DNA from: Leptodontidium sp. MPI-SDFR-AT-0119
Taxonomy: Eukaryota > Ascomycota > Leotiomycetes > Helotiales > Leptodontidiaceae
Direction of reading: 5' to 3'
NCBI GenBank assembly: GCA_020726505.1
Contig: JAHLEZ010000046.1
Span: forward strand, 207,336 to 271,335
Length of the DNA stretch: 64,000 nt
The notes beneath the pieces were generated by a model. It searched no databases. It had not been told where the DNA came from and saw nothing but the letters and a program-made list of their open reading frames with translations. The position numbers and the translations under genes are program-made. Below, in pieces: positions 25,466 to 37,738 of the stretch. Within the stretch, counting starts at the first letter, position 1; the number at the start of each line of letters is the position of its first letter.

Positions 25466-26955
25466 TCCTTAGCGTATTTTTACGTTTAAGTATATTATAA
25501 GAAATATTAACGATTGCCCACGGTTGTCTTTTCTTTTAATATGCTTTATTAACGAATTAAGAAAATTAAGGAAAATTAATTAAACCTCGTCGCTTAGATT
25601 ACCCGTTACGGTATTAAGATACCCTCTTATTCCCGTTATCGTAAAGATCCTCGTCGAACCTACGTCGTATCTTCGAATTTCGACAAGTATTTCAAATGTG
25701 TTTTTGCTAATAAAAATACTACTTGTGACGTTTAAGGTCCTTTCTAAAGTAAATAGCGGGCTTTTAAACACATCGAGAAAAACCTGGCGCTAGCGTAGAA
25801 AAAAGCCTAACGCAAGTAGCGCGTTTTATTTAAGCGTTTATTAACGTAATAAACGAAGCTATAATAAATTAATAAACAAAGGGAAATGTTCCGTTAACGC
25901 GCGGTTAATATGCTTTATTAAAGCCTAAAATCCCTAAACGAGCTAAATAAGATCAAAAAAAAGAAGAAATTAAAAAAGGAAACGGAAGAGAGAAAAAGAA
26001 CGGAGGAAACACAGAAAAGTACTAAGCTAGCGGGCGTAAAACGCCCTAATAACCTCGCCGACCCCTCGTCCGACCCGCCGGTCGACCCGCTAGTCGACCT
26101 CCCTTTCGACCTATTAGACCTAATTTAAGCAGATCTAAGTTTTATTAATAAAAACTAGTAAGCCGCTTTAAGTAACGAAGGTTTAACCAAGGTTTTTATA
26201 TATTTTTTAATAGTAAGTAGTTTTTTTATTTTATTAAATACTAAATAACGCCTCGTTTATACTAACGATCTAATAATTCCTTTACCTTATATTCCTCAAG
26301 TGAGTTTACTAGTTTAGCGATTCTTTTTAGAGCTAGTAAGGCTCTTAGGGGTGCTTTTTCTAACAAGGATATATAGAATACCAAGAATATCTTCTTTATC
26401 ATAGTTAGTAACTAGAGTTTGTAATTTAATAGTCCCTTAATTTATTTAATTTTAAACAGTCCTAGTTTCTTATAATCCAATTTATCGCTTAGTCGCTTAA
26501 TATTAATGTTTTTCGTAAAAGATAAACCTTATCCCCCTCTTATAGCGTTAGCTCTTAATTACGTGTTTTATTATAATAGTACGTATTCTTTTCTACTATA
26601 AACTAGAGTTCTTTAGCTAGTTTCTTATATTATCCTTAATAATATCGTTAGGTTCTTTATAGGCGATAAGTTTATAACTGTAATTCGCAAAAAAAGGCGT
26701 GACTTTTATAGTTTTCGTAGTCGTGCTATTATAGGCGAACTCTATTAGTAGTAATAATCCTACCCAGTTATTCTGCTAGTAATTAATATAATAGCGTAAG
26801 TACGCTTTAATTACATAATTCATTTATTCGTTTCCCTTATTAGTCTAAGGATAAAATACTATTAAGAGCTTCTGATTAGTTCTTAAGAAAGCTATTAAGG
26901 CTTTCTAGAACTTTAAAGTAAATAACTTGTCTCGATTTAACATAATCTCTTCAAG
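25466..26955 (-). pseudogene. E2 integrase C-terminal part, broken
   Basis: On the minus strand ~26955-26400 translates as LEEIMLNRDKLFT, then KALIAFLRTNQKL, NYQQNNWV and EFAYN, the classic Gypsy integrase core. The integrase tail and 3' end of the element follow toward 25466. It is cut at 26955 by element X; the missing N-terminal half is found inverted at 29302-30169. Confidence 0.8.
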
Positions 26956-26957
26956 TA

Positions 26958-27438
26958 AGAGTTGTGGCCACAGCTCGTGGGCCCCCTTAAGCGAGAACAT
27001 CAAAAAACCCTTTGTTTTCAAAATTTTACAACTTTTTCAAGTTCTAATAATTCTTCTTAAAAGTGAATAATAATATAGAAAAATGAATGGTTATAAAGAA
27101 ACTTTAATTATATTTTTAAATCTATAAGCTAAAGTTTAGGTTTTAGTGACCTTATATAAAAGTATCAAAACGTTAAATATTTATCTTTTTAAACTTAATT
27201 ATTAGAATTAATAATTAATAGTTTCTTATTTTAAAAAGACTTAATAAAATAATAAGTATAGTTTTAATATATATTTGAATTTAAGCTTAAAATAGAATTT
27301 TTTATTATAATTATAAAAGTTTTAAATAAGTATAAAAACAGAAATTTAAACGAAATATACTCAAATTTGAAATTTTAATATCTTTTTAAAAGTTTATAAT
27401 AATATAAAAAAATTTATACTTTAATGTCAAATTTAGTA
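26958..27438 (+). mobile_element. Element X, left part (TIR transposon, TA target)
   Basis: Begins with a ~48-bp terminal repeat (26958-27005; starts AGAGTTGTGGCCACAGCTCG), flanked by TA at 26956-26957. The rest is A+T-rich and non-coding. The same terminal repeat appears at 30172. Removing X with one TA restores the integrase frame KHKV-LEEI exactly. Size and TA target suggest a Tc1/mariner-type non-autonomous element; I do not recognise the family. Confidence 0.75.
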
Positions 27439-27440
27439 TA

Positions 27441-29299
27441 ACGTGGTTTATCAGCGAGTCGGCCATATCACCGAGTCGGCCACTTTTCCCCACATTTCAC
27501 CCATTTACTTTAATACGCGTTTTCTTAACCACTACAAATGGAGATTTAAACTAAAGAAGCTCGCATTATTTTAGCTATTAAAGTTATCTGTTTATCTAAA
27601 ACAATTAATTCTCGAAGCGTAACAAAACTATATAGGGTTCCTCGATTAACACTCCTAAACAGAATAGCCGGCTGAACCCCTCGTAACGAAACACGATCTA
27701 ATTATTATAAATTAAACGAATTAGAAGAGGAAACACTTATTTAATATATACTTAATCTTAATTTAAGAGAATTTGCACCCTAATTAGCTAATATAAAAGA
27801 TATAGCGAATTATATTCTCGAATCACGAGGGGGGAAACGCGTTAGTAAGCTCTAGGCGTATTAATTTATATAATAATAACTAGCCCTTAAGACGCGTTTT
27901 AATCGTATTTATGATTTCCAAAGGGCCTTATACGAAGATCCTAAACTAATTAGCGCGTGGTTTTGATTAATAGAAAATATAAAGGCAAAGTACAGGATTT
28001 TAGATTACGACTTTTATAACTTCGACAAGACTGGGTTTATAATAAGTATAATTTACGTTATAATAGTTATTACTTATATAAATTAACACGATAAAGGCAA
28101 GGCAATTCAGCCGGGGAATCGGGAATAGGCTATAGTAATTACTTATATTAATAGTAAAGGTTAGAATATTCTTTTATTTTTAGTGATTTAAGAGAAAAAT
28201 CACCTTGTGAATTAGTATACTAAAAGTAGTCTCTTACTTAATTAGGTTATTAAATTGACAAGTAATAGGTAGACAAATAATAAGATAGGTCTGAAATAGT
28301 TAAAACACTTTAATAAACATACTACTAGTCGTGTAAAGGGTCTATATTAAATGCTAGTGTTAAATAGGCATAAGAGTTATAAATCGGTCGAATTCCAAGA
28401 GTATTACAAGACACACAATATTATAACTCTTAGACTACTTACTTACTCGTTTTATTTAACTTAACCACTTAATGTTAAGTACTTTAGTGTGTTAAAGCGG
28501 GCGTACGGTCGATAAATTGAGATGTTTATTAAAGTTTATATTAATTATATTATAAAGGTGGAGTTCTTTTTAGCCTTTATAGTAGTATATAAGGAATTAA
28601 TAATAGCCTAAAACGCTTAAGCTAGATTTCGTAAAGCTGGCCTAGTGCCTTTCGACCTATAAGTAGTGCTTTTAAAGCTTAATATAAGGCTATAGACTTT
28701 AACTCCCCTTAGAATCTCTACTGCTAATTCTAACCCTTAGATCTCCTAGACCCCTTTAAACCTAATTAAAGCTCTTTCACAATCGACTCTTGTTTAGGAT
28801 CGAATTGCCCGTTACTAGGGGAGCTCGCTAACTCCACTCTTTAAGACAGTTACTGTACTAGTAAAGGGTATAAAGCGAATGGCTCATGAGATAACCCTTT
28901 TGTTTACTAAGGTGCGCACCCTTTAAGCAGCTAATAAAGCCTTAAATAAACGTTATAGAGCTAAAAAGACTCGTGTTTGTTAAGGGGGAGCACTTATAAT
29001 AGAAGATACATAGGATATCTTAGCTTAAAAGGATATAAATAAGCAAGTATAACGCGACTTACGTGCGGAGAGAGGTAATCGAAAAAAAGGGCAACCGTCT
29101 AGGCGACGTTATAATACTTATAAAAAAGCTAGTCATAATGTGCGAACTTATTAAGTAAGTATAAATATATTTAGTTCTTTAAATTCTTTTAAACTATAAT
29201 TAATTTTATATATTATAGTTAATTTATTTAAGTTTGAAGTTTGATGTCAAGAAAAAGTGGCCGACTCGGTGATATAGCCGACTCACTAATAAACCACGT
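27441..29299 (+). mobile_element. Fot1/pogo-like transposon, copy A (1859 bp)
   Basis: Terminal inverted repeats of ~45 bp start ACGTGGTTTATCAGCGAGTC and end with CCACGT, flanked by TA at 27439-27440 and 29300-29301. Each TIR contains two GAGTCGGCC boxes, likely transposase-binding sites. It encodes a transposase on the plus strand. It is inserted in element X. Copy B (30476-32334) has exactly the same length in the opposite orientation. Confidence 0.92.
27538..29154 (+). pseudogene. Fot1/pogo-like DDE transposase of copy A, broken
   Basis: A frame of 538 codons from ATG (27538) to TAA (29152-29154), without frameshifts but with many TAA/TAG/TGA stops, the first at codon 4. Recognisable: an N-terminal helix-turn-helix region (ILAIKVICLS...RSVTKLYRVPRLTL), then the DDE region with YNFDKTGF (~28016-28040), and SYKSVEF and NVKYFSVLKRAYGR further on. 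Length and order match Fot1 transposases (~540 aa). Confidence 0.85.
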
Positions 29300-29301
29300 T
29301 A

Positions 29302-30169
29302 ATTATTAAAGTACTTAAATATTAGAAGATTTACTTATAAGGAACTAAGTTCCTTATTATTATTTACACTAATTATATAAATCTCTAAACCTTTATAACT
29401 ACTAAGGTCCTTAATAATCAAAGGTTAGCTTAATACTTAGAGGAACTCGCCTCTTTTAAACTGGTTATTAAGTATGTCTAAGGGAAGGGTAACGCTAGGG
29501 CGGACGTTTTAAGTAGACTATTAAGTTATAAGGATAATAAGGTTTATAATAAGCTCGCTTTACTTAGACAATTAGATAATAGTGATATAATAACTAATAT
29601 CCGAGAAGTAGCCGCGATCGAATTAAATAGATTATAAGCCGAGATATTAAGAAAAGCCTAGGCTAAGGAAAGGGTAGACGTTAACTTGATTATTAAATTA
29701 GTTATAAAAGACGAACTTATGCGCATTAATAAAAAGCTATGGCTTTCGCTTAGTTTGGCTAAGGAATATATTTGGGAGTAATACGGACTTTTAGCGTATA
29801 ATTACTAAGGGATACGACGAATGTATTTTAGGATTTTAAGGAACTATTAATATAATAAACTTTGCGCCTTAGTTAAGGAAGTGGTTATTAATTGTAATGC
29901 TTATATTAGAAATAAGCCTTTTAGCACGTTCTTTATAGGCAGATGATTACGGTATTAATATTACTAAAGTCCTAGAGATTAATATTATAAGACTTTATAA
30001 GGCTATTACCGCTATTAAAGGACTAGGTTACGGGGGTTAGCTATAATATAATACTTGTTATTATAAAAGGATTTACTAAGTATATGATTCTAGTACTAAT
30101 TAAATCTACCTTTATAACCGAAGACTTAATATAAGTATACTTTAAAGAGGTAGTCTTTAAACATAAAGT
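29302..30169 (+). pseudogene. E2 RNase H C-part and integrase N-part, inverted segment
   Basis: Plus-strand reading: IKVLKY, then TTKVLN, EELASFKLVIKYV, GNARADVLSR (RNase H end and tether), then the integrase zinc-binding region and ITEDLI..YFKEVVFKHKV at the right border. E2 pieces on both sides are in the opposite orientation. Inverting this segment joins KELI to IIIKVLK on one side and KHKV to LEEI on the other, so it is the missing middle of E2. Confidence 0.8.
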
Positions 30170-30171
30170 AA

Positions 30172-30473
30172 GAGTTGTGGCCACAGCTCGTGGGCCCCCC
30201 TAAGCGAGAACATCAAAATTTTATAATTCTACAATTTCGCGACCCCTTAATAAAATTTCTTGATTCTAAGTTTATATATAAATAAATGAGTATTATTGTT
30301 AATTATTTAAATATATTTTTAAATTTATAATTTATTATTAAATCTTAAATACATTTGTGTAGCGGTGTTATTGTGTTATATTATATTATATTATATTTTA
30401 ATTATTTTAATTAAATATTGATATTTTTAAGTCTTTATAAATATATATTAATCTTTGAGTAAAGATTTAATAT
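30172..30473 (-). mobile_element. Element X, right part (inverted)
   Basis: Carries the second ~48-bp terminal repeat of X (30172-30219), flanked by TA at 30170-30171, then A+T-rich non-coding DNA up to Fot1 copy B. It appears in the same direction as the left terminal repeat only because the Fot1-mediated inversion flipped it. The restored X is about 785 bp. Confidence 0.7.
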
Positions 30474-30475
30474 TA

Positions 30476-32334
30476 ACGTGGTTTATCAGTGAGTCGGCTA
30501 TATTACCGAGTCGGCCACTTTTTCTTAGTATTAAACTTTAAACTTAAATAAATTAACTATAATATACAAAATTAACTATAACTCAAAAGAATTTAAAGAA
30601 CTAGAGATATTTATACTTACTTAATAAGTTCGCACATTATAACTAGCTTTTCCGCAAGTACTATAACGCCGCTTAGACGGTTACCCCTCTTTTCGATTAC
30701 CTCTCTCCGCACGTAAGTCGCGTCGTACTTACTTATTTATATCCTTTTAAGCTAAGATATCCTATATATCCTCTACTATAAGTGCTCCCCCTTAATAAAC
30801 ACGAGTCTTTTTAGCCCTATAGCGTTTACTTAAGGCTTCATTAGCTACTTAAAGGGTGCGCACCTTAATAGACAGAGGGGTCATCTCATGAGCTATTCGC
30901 TCTGTACCTTTTGTTAGTGTAGCAACTGTCTCGAAGAGTAGAGTTAACGAGCTCCCCTAGTGACGGGCAATTCGATCCCGAACAAGAGTCGATTATAAGA
31001 GAGCTTCGATTGGGTTTAAAGGGGTCTAAGAGATCTAAGGGTTAGAATTAGCAGTAGAGGTTCTAGGGGGAGTTAAAGTTTATAGCCTTATATTAAGCTT
31101 TAAAAGTACTACTTACGGGTTAAAAGGTACTAAGCTAGCTCCACGAAATCTAACTTAAGCGTTTTAGGCTGTTATTAATTCCTTATATATTACTATAAAG
31201 GCTAAAAAGAACTCCACCTTTGTAATATAATTAATATAAGCTTTAATAAACATCTTAATTTGTCGACCGTACGCCCGCTTTAATACACTAAAGCACCTAA
31301 TATTAAGTGGTTAAGTTAAATAAGACAAGTGAGCAAGTAGTCCAAGAGTTATAATATTATGTGTTTTATAATACTCTTAGAATTTGACCGATTTATAACT
31401 CTCATGCCCATCTAACACTAACATTTAATATAGACCCTTTACACGACTAATAGTATGTTTATTAAAGTGTTTTAACTATTCCAGACCTGTCTTATTATTT
31501 GTCTACTTATTACTTGTCGGTTTAATGACTTAATTAAGTAGGAGACTGCTTTTAGTATACTAATTCGTAAGGTGATTCTTCCCTTAAATCACTAAAAATA
31601 AAGGAATATTCCAACCTTTACTATTAATATAAGTAATTACTATAGCCCATTCCTGATTCCCCGGCTAAACTACCTTGCCTTTGCCGTGTCGATCTGTACA
31701 AGTAATAACTATTATAGCGCAGATTATACTTATTATAAACCTAGTCTTGTCGAAGTTATAAAAGTCGCAATCTAAAATCCCGTACTTTACCCTTATATTT
31801 TTTACTAATCAAAACCACGCGCTAATTAACTTAAGATCTTTATATAAGGCCCTTTAGAAATCATAAACACAATTAAAACGCGTCTTAAGGGCTAATTGTC
31901 GTTATATAAATCAATACGCCTAGAGTTTATTAACGCGTTTCCCCCCTCGCGATTCGAGGATATAATTCGTTATATCTTTTATATTAACTAATTAGGGTAC
32001 AAATTCTCTTAAATTAAGATTAAGTATATATTAAATAAGTGTTTCTTCCTTTAATTCGTTTAATTTATAACAATTAAATTATGTTTTATTATAGGGGGTT
32101 CGGCCGGCTATTTTGTTTAAGAGTATTAATCGAGGAACCCTGTATAGTTTTGCTACGCTTTAAGAATTAATTGTTTTCGATAAACGGATAACTTTAATAG
32201 CTAAAATAATACAAGCTTTTTTAGTTTGAATCTCTATTTATAGTAGTTAAGAAAACGCGTGTTAAAGTAAATAAGTGAAATATAGGGAAAAGTGGCCGAC
32301 TCGGTGATATAGCCGACTCGCTGATAAACCACGT
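30476..32334 (-). mobile_element. Fot1/pogo-like transposon, copy B (1859 bp)
   Basis: Same TIRs and length as copy A, opposite orientation, flanked by TA at 30474-30475 and 32335-32336. Internal sequence is the reverse complement of copy A (compare 30641-30720 with 29045-29125). Independent RIP-like changes separate the two copies. Confidence 0.92.
30621..32237 (-). pseudogene. Fot1/pogo-like transposase of copy B, broken
   Basis: Coordinates follow from the collinear copy A. The start ATG has become ATA (plus strand TAT at 32235-32237), and many premature stops are present. Same DDE transposase family as copy A. Confidence 0.75.
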
Positions 32335-32336
32335 TA

Positions 32337-32859
32337 TTATAAGTTCTTTTTTATATATATTATAGTTCTACTTAACCGAGGATATTTTTTCTAAGTAATA
32401 GGTCACCGAATATAGCCGTCCTTACTCGTCCCTTTATAAGTGTATTACGCCGGTGTAAGTATTTAAGGCATTAGTTTCAATAATATTTTCCTTTTCTTTA
32501 TTAAAATTGTAGAGTATTAGTTCTTTTATAAATTTTGTCTTAAGTCACTGGAATACCTTTTTATAACGTTCGTCTTAAACGAAGAAGATTCCCTTCTTAA
32601 TTAAGTTAATAAGGGGTTCCACGATCTTAAAATAACCTTAAATAAATTATTAGTAAAAGTTAATAAACCCTAACTAAGATTATATATCCTTAATGTTCTT
32701 TAGCGATTCTTATTCTTTTACGGCTCTAATCTTTTTTAAGTTAATACTTATTTGCCTTGGGCGTATAACGTAGCCTAAGAAAGTGATTCGCTTAACTAAG
32801 AATTCGCACTTTAATAGCTTTAGTTTAAAGTTTACCTTAAGTAAAGCTTTTATAATTAT
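32337..32859 (-). pseudogene. E2 reverse transcriptase C-part and RNase H N-part
   Basis: Minus strand from 32859: IIIIIKALLKVNFKLKLLKC then EFLVKRITFLGYVIRPRQI, the Gypsy RT thumb/connection pattern, followed by GRLYSVTYYLEKIS and NYNIYKKEL of RNase H. It is cut on the right by a solo LTR and on the left by Fot1 copy B. Confidence 0.8.
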
Positions 32860-32864
32860 GATAA

Positions 32865-33056
32865 TGTTGGAATACAAGTCATGTATGAGTCACGTGCTCG
32901 CGTAGCTAGCATATAACCAGAAGCTCCCTCGAGCTCCTCTTCCTTCTGGGGACACAAACGAATACAAATCACAGAATTTATAAAGGATTAAGAGTATATC
33001 CTCACTTTTGTGTCACACCTTGTTTGCTCCCGTTACTCGAGTCAGTTATTCCGACA
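32865..33056 (+). repeat. Solo LTR, 192 bp, copy 1
   Basis: Starts TGTTGGAATAC and ends TTATTCCGACA (TG...CA, imperfect inverted ends), the look of a Ty1/Copia-type LTR. Flanks are GATAA (32860-32864) and AAGTT (33057-33061), which do not match each other but match the flanks of copy 2 in reverse complement. Little RIP-like damage. Confidence 0.88.
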
Positions 33057-36000
33057 AAGTTATGTCTTATGCTTTCTTATGGCGTTAAGTATAATTAATA
33101 GCTTATTAAGTATTTAACTTATTAACGAGGGTAGCTAAGTCTTGTAAATTAATCTTTTAATCTTAATCCTTACGTAGTGTATATTTATAAACTATTTTAA
33201 AAAGAGAGAATTCTTTTAGAGAATTATATAAGAAAGATATTTAGGCGTAGTTTATAATAAGGAGATACTTAGACCAGTCGTTTTAGTAATAAATAACGAA
33301 AGGTCTAAGTTATCTTTATAAGTATTAGTTATAAACTTTAGTTTGGCTATTTATCTATAAATAAACAGCAATAGACAATTATCTTTTAGTTCCGAAGATC
33401 TTGTAAAAAGCAATTTAGAACTTAAAGATAAATTAAGGTCCTTTGTTAAAAGTAATAGTTAAGAGATCGTTAAAGTATTGATATATATAGTAAATATATA
33501 TGCTAGCTAGCTTCCGGACATCGGTTGTCTTTTAGCAAGAGAGACTAATAGCTTGTTTACTAAATCTATTAATAAAGACGAGGATATTATTAAATTTATA
33601 CTTGTCTTTATTAAAGGTGTAATAATCTATTATAATATATTCTTAGGGTCGAGACGAAACGGAGAGAAGATAAAGGAATCCGGGCTTTTTATCTCGGGGG
33701 ATTTAAATTCGTTAATATATATAATAGTTACGGTAATATTACTTGACTATTAACGTAATTCTGTGCTATTAGTACTAAGAAAAGAGCAGTTAAATCGTCT
33801 TCTTAGCGCTAGGGTGTGCTGTAGTAACTCAATTATAAACCTCCCGGATTATAAGGGTCCGGAGGTTGAAAAGAAGAGAATTGGTGTGAATGATGATTGT
33901 ATTCAGAGGGGATTTCTAGGTCTATATAACTACTCTAGGTGCCAAGGCCTCGCATCGGTTATTAGCTCTCGCATCAGTTATTAGCTTTGTATGAGGTTAC
34001 TATCTTTGTATCAGGTTACTAGCTTTGTATCAAGTTACTAGCTTTGTATCAAGTTACTAGCTTTGTATCAAGTTAAGCTTTCGCATCGGTTATTTAGCTT
34101 CATATCGAGTTGAGCTCTCGTATCGGCTGTTTGGCTTTGTATTTGACTTTATATTCTTATAGAGGTAATTGACGTTAGGGATTAAAAGGCGGCTATTATA
34201 AAGTAAAAAGTTGCTTTTTATACTAAATTTACTAGGAGAATCTAATAAAACTTGTTTTCGCAGAGCTTATAAAAAAGTAGTAGTACAATTAGCTTTTAGT
34301 ACTTAATGTATTATAAAGAATACGGGTGTAAGACTAGCTAACTTAACGTTTAATATTAGCGCTTTAATATCGTTTAGCAGCTATAACGCTTTAAACAGTA
34401 AGTAAAAGTTAACTTAGTCTTAACGTAGGAGTTGTTAAAGACGTTAAGTCTTTTTAGCGGAGTTCTACTGGTTTAATTCGTTTAGCTTACGAGAGAGAGT
34501 ATCGGCTAAAGGATTATAAATTCTAGAACGGTACGTAATTATAAAATTATAATTTACTAAGAGCTTTGCTTATCTTGCTTATCGGGTATTTAATTACTTA
34601 GAAGTTATAACGCATTCTAAAGCTTTATAGTTTGTTATAATACGGACTTAGTAAGGGGCTTTTATTAACTTAGCTTGCTAATGTTTAAAAGATTTAATAA
34701 TTACTAATATCTCTTTGTCGTGTATAACGTAATTAAGCTTAGCGGGTAATATAGTTTTTAAAAAGAAAATAACGGGGAACTAGTTTTTATTATATTATTA
34801 AGAAAGGACTTTTATAATAATACTATTACTAGTATTTGTTTTTAAGAGGTAAGGTAAATCTTGTTTATAATGTCTTAAGAGCGGTGCGGACGTGAGAGTA
34901 TGTTTTAAAAAATTAAAGGTATTTTTACACTTTAAGATAAAGTAAAAAGGAACGTTATTCTTAATAAGCTAAATAAGAGGTTTCGTTATAATACTATAGT
35001 CGTGGATAAATCTCTAATAGAAGTTACAAAAACTAAAGAAGGACTATATACCTTTAATAAAGCTAAGTTAGGTTTATTTACGAACGACAGAGACTTTCTC
35101 GAGATTAACTTTTAAGCCGGAGATTAATATAATAAATCCTAAATATTTAGTACTTGTGATTTTAAACTTATATTTCTTTAGATCTACTTGTAAGCGGGTA
35201 TTATTAAGGCGTTAGAATATGTTTTTAATATAAGTTTAATGTTTAAAGGGATCTTTAAAGTAAATAAGGATATCGTTTAAGTATATTATATAAAAATTAT
35301 TTAGGTAATTAAAGAGAATGTTGTTTATATAACGCTAGTAAATAACAGGGCTATTAGTTAATTTAAATAATAGAACTTTGTATTTATAAGTATTGTATCT
35401 CGTACGAAATGTTATATATTCCTTTAATACTAGATTTATTCGAATTCGATGGAAAGTTTATTAAATATTTAGTTTAATGAAGATGCGAGCATTAGCTACA
35501 CGAGCTAGGGTCTTATTAATTAAGGGTAAGAGATATCGGTCTTTCCGAGTAAGGGAATTTAGCACCTAAAAGTCGATATATAATCGTAGGGATTTATTCA
35601 GTTTCTTAATAAAAAAAATAAGGGCAGCGAATAGTGCTTAGGACGGCTTAATAAATCCTTTTTCTAAGTTATTTATAATATGTTCTTTAATAGCCTTAAG
35701 TTCTTTAACTAATATTTTATAAAGTAGCGAGTACTTAAGTGCTTTCTTATCTTTTCTTTTTAGCTTAATCTTATAATCGTATAAGCGATAAGAGGAGAAG
35801 ATATTACTTTCTGCTTTAAAGAATACGTGAGTCTAATTAGCGTATTTTAAGGGAATCATTAGTTCTGCGTTTAATTTTTAGATAGAAAGTGCAAACTATA
35901 TAACTAACTAACGGCGATTGGTGAGTTCGACAGTTAGAGCTATAATAATAGCAGCAGCTTTCTCTTGTTCTTGGCTTTTTTAATTAATTAGAGTATCGAC

Positions 36001-37320
36001 CTCTTGAAGTATTACTACAAATATCTTATCTTTAGACTTCCGTTTACTTAATATATGGAATACCGCGGCGTTGATCGAAAAGATCTCTACAGTATCGTTC
36101 TGAGTATAGTATATAAGACGTGCCCACTTCTTCTTGTGTTGAGGAGGCGAAGGAGTATTTGTAATTAATTTTGGTACGAGAGAGAGTTGGGCTTGTATGT
36201 TCTAAAGTGAATTTGCATAGTCCTTGGCATGCGTTTTACGTATGAGAGAAACGAATTAAGGAGGGTTTGTTTAGTTTCGAGAGTATAAAGGCTTGTCTCG
36301 GCGCCTCTTGCGTACTTTAACCTTTTTATTACTCGTGCACCTCGTAACATAAGAATCTTAGTACAAGGGCTGGCTTGTTAGCCGGGAATAAGTGGAGGGT
36401 TTTAAGACGATTTCTTTGGGATGGTCGAGAGTAAAGTGTATACGCTTTCTTAGCTTTATTACATGTCGCACTTGTTGATGCGAAAGCTCTGTAGTAAGTT
36501 AAGGATTAATAACAAAGATAAGTTTAATAGTAGTACTAGTATTAACAACTAGCTAGAGACGATACTCTTTACTTAAAAAGCGTGGTTCTGAGTATTTCTG
36601 ACTCTCGGAGATTAATATAGAATTCGTTGTTGGAATAATTTCTTTAACTGAGATAGTAAGAGGGTTATTTGCATTTCCGAGCGACGTTATTGCTTGTAAA
36701 GTAAAATGCTGAGTGATCGAAACAGGAATGAAAGAAGGGGTGGACGAAACACCGTGAAGTAAGTTGCTAAGGGGGTGAATGTCCTTTATTAGCGTAGCTT
36801 GCTTAACTTCCGGGGAGTATAAATTCTCAACTCTATACTTCTGGCTCTATAACGACGATATAAGCGGAGTCAACTACCTTACTACGGGTGAGCGTGTTAG
36901 TGTAAACCGAGAAATAGTGCGGGAGTCTTGTTGTTGACTCGGTAACTGTGTAGTTATAAAGTTAATATCTTCGGAATCTATTTTAAGATAGCTATGTTAA
37001 GTAGGATACCGGATTTGATTTACCGGTAATATAATCTCTGGGTTTCTGGAATTAACAGCAACTATAGAATTAACAACAGTAGGTTCCGAAGTTGTTGAGA
37101 GAGAGGAGAAGGGATTATTATATATGCCGGACTTTTAATTTGAACGCGAAACGGAAAATGATATAAGAGTAGGGCTATTTATGGAAACGTTTTCCTTACT
37201 AGTAATATAAGGAGTACGACGAAGTTTAGAGCCTCTTAATAAGTTGCATCCGGGAGTATCGAACATTCCTGTAGTTAGTAAGGAGGAGGTTTCTATAGTA
37301 TTTATACTTAGTACAAAGTC
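33057..37320 (-). pseudogene. E1 pol segment (RT, RNase H, integrase), inverted
   Basis: The minus strand reads as a Gypsy RT at ~35400-35240 (FKLTNSPVIYQRYINN, then YLNDILIYFKD) and an RNase H tether at ~34515-34480 (PLADTLSRKLNEL), with integrase expected toward 33057. This is opposite to the E1 ends. Undoing the inversion places it between the E1 protease and the E1 integrase tail, flanked by the E2 target duplication CTTTA and the solo-LTR duplication AACTT. Confidence 0.75.
33951..34140. repeat. 19-bp minisatellite, about ten copies
   Basis: Head-to-tail variants of AGCTTTGTATCAAGTTACT, most regular at 33980-34075 and more diverged at the edges (CTCGCATCGGTTATTTAGC forms). It lies inside the inverted E1 segment. 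The unit is not a multiple of three, so it was probably never a neutral protein repeat. Confidence 0.8.
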
Positions 37321-37325
37321 TAAAG

Positions 37326-37615
37326 TGTCGCGATCCAGAGGATCACGTGCGTCTTGGCCCTGAGGCTCGGCAGCCCCGCTGTATAAAGAAGCTAAGACAA
37401 GGATAAATCATGAGACTAGGGGTCACGTGATAAATCATTGGGATTATAAGGATTAAGGTAATAATTCGAATAATTCGAATGATTTTGATAAATTAAAGTT
37501 TTATATAAATAAAGTAGTTTCCTAAGTAATAAAGCTTTATACTTAAATTTAGATAATAGTTTAATTATTACTTATAACGTTTTAATTTTTATTAAAAACC
37601 AAACCTCTCACGAAT
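37326..37615 (+). repeat. E2 5' LTR, main part
   Basis: Starts TGTCGCGATCC, contains a TATA-like CTGTATAAAG, and is the reverse complement of 25451-25165. Preceded by TAAAG (37321-37325), the E2 target duplication. After 37615 it departs from the other LTR: 47 bp of unrelated sequence follow, then the missing LTR end in reverse. Confidence 0.8.
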
Positions 37616-37662
37616 CCGGTCATTTTATCGAGTAACGATACTTTAAGTAAAAATACTTAAAG

Positions 37663-37738
37663 TGTAACATTCCTAGTTCTAACTAGTACGCTGCGTATAA
37701 GCTTATTAGTTAATATTAGTTAAGAAGTCGTAGACCTA
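37663..37738 (-). repeat. Inverted end fragment of the E2 LTR
   Basis: About 75 bp starting TGTAACATTCC, collinear in direct orientation with the outer end of the other E2 LTR (25093-25166). It is therefore reversed relative to the LTR body next to it, which suggests a local inversion or a second, truncated LTR insertion. Confidence 0.65.

Noticed and set aside
26958..30219. The two same-direction 48-bp repeats as LTR-like direct repeats of one element
   Set aside because: The integrase frame and TA duplications show that they are inverted ends of X made direct by the Fot1 inversion.
25093..37668. A single transposon with giant inverted repeats at 25093 and 37326
   Set aside because: The solo-LTR flanks and the split RT show an ordinary LTR element (E2) whose 5' part was inverted.
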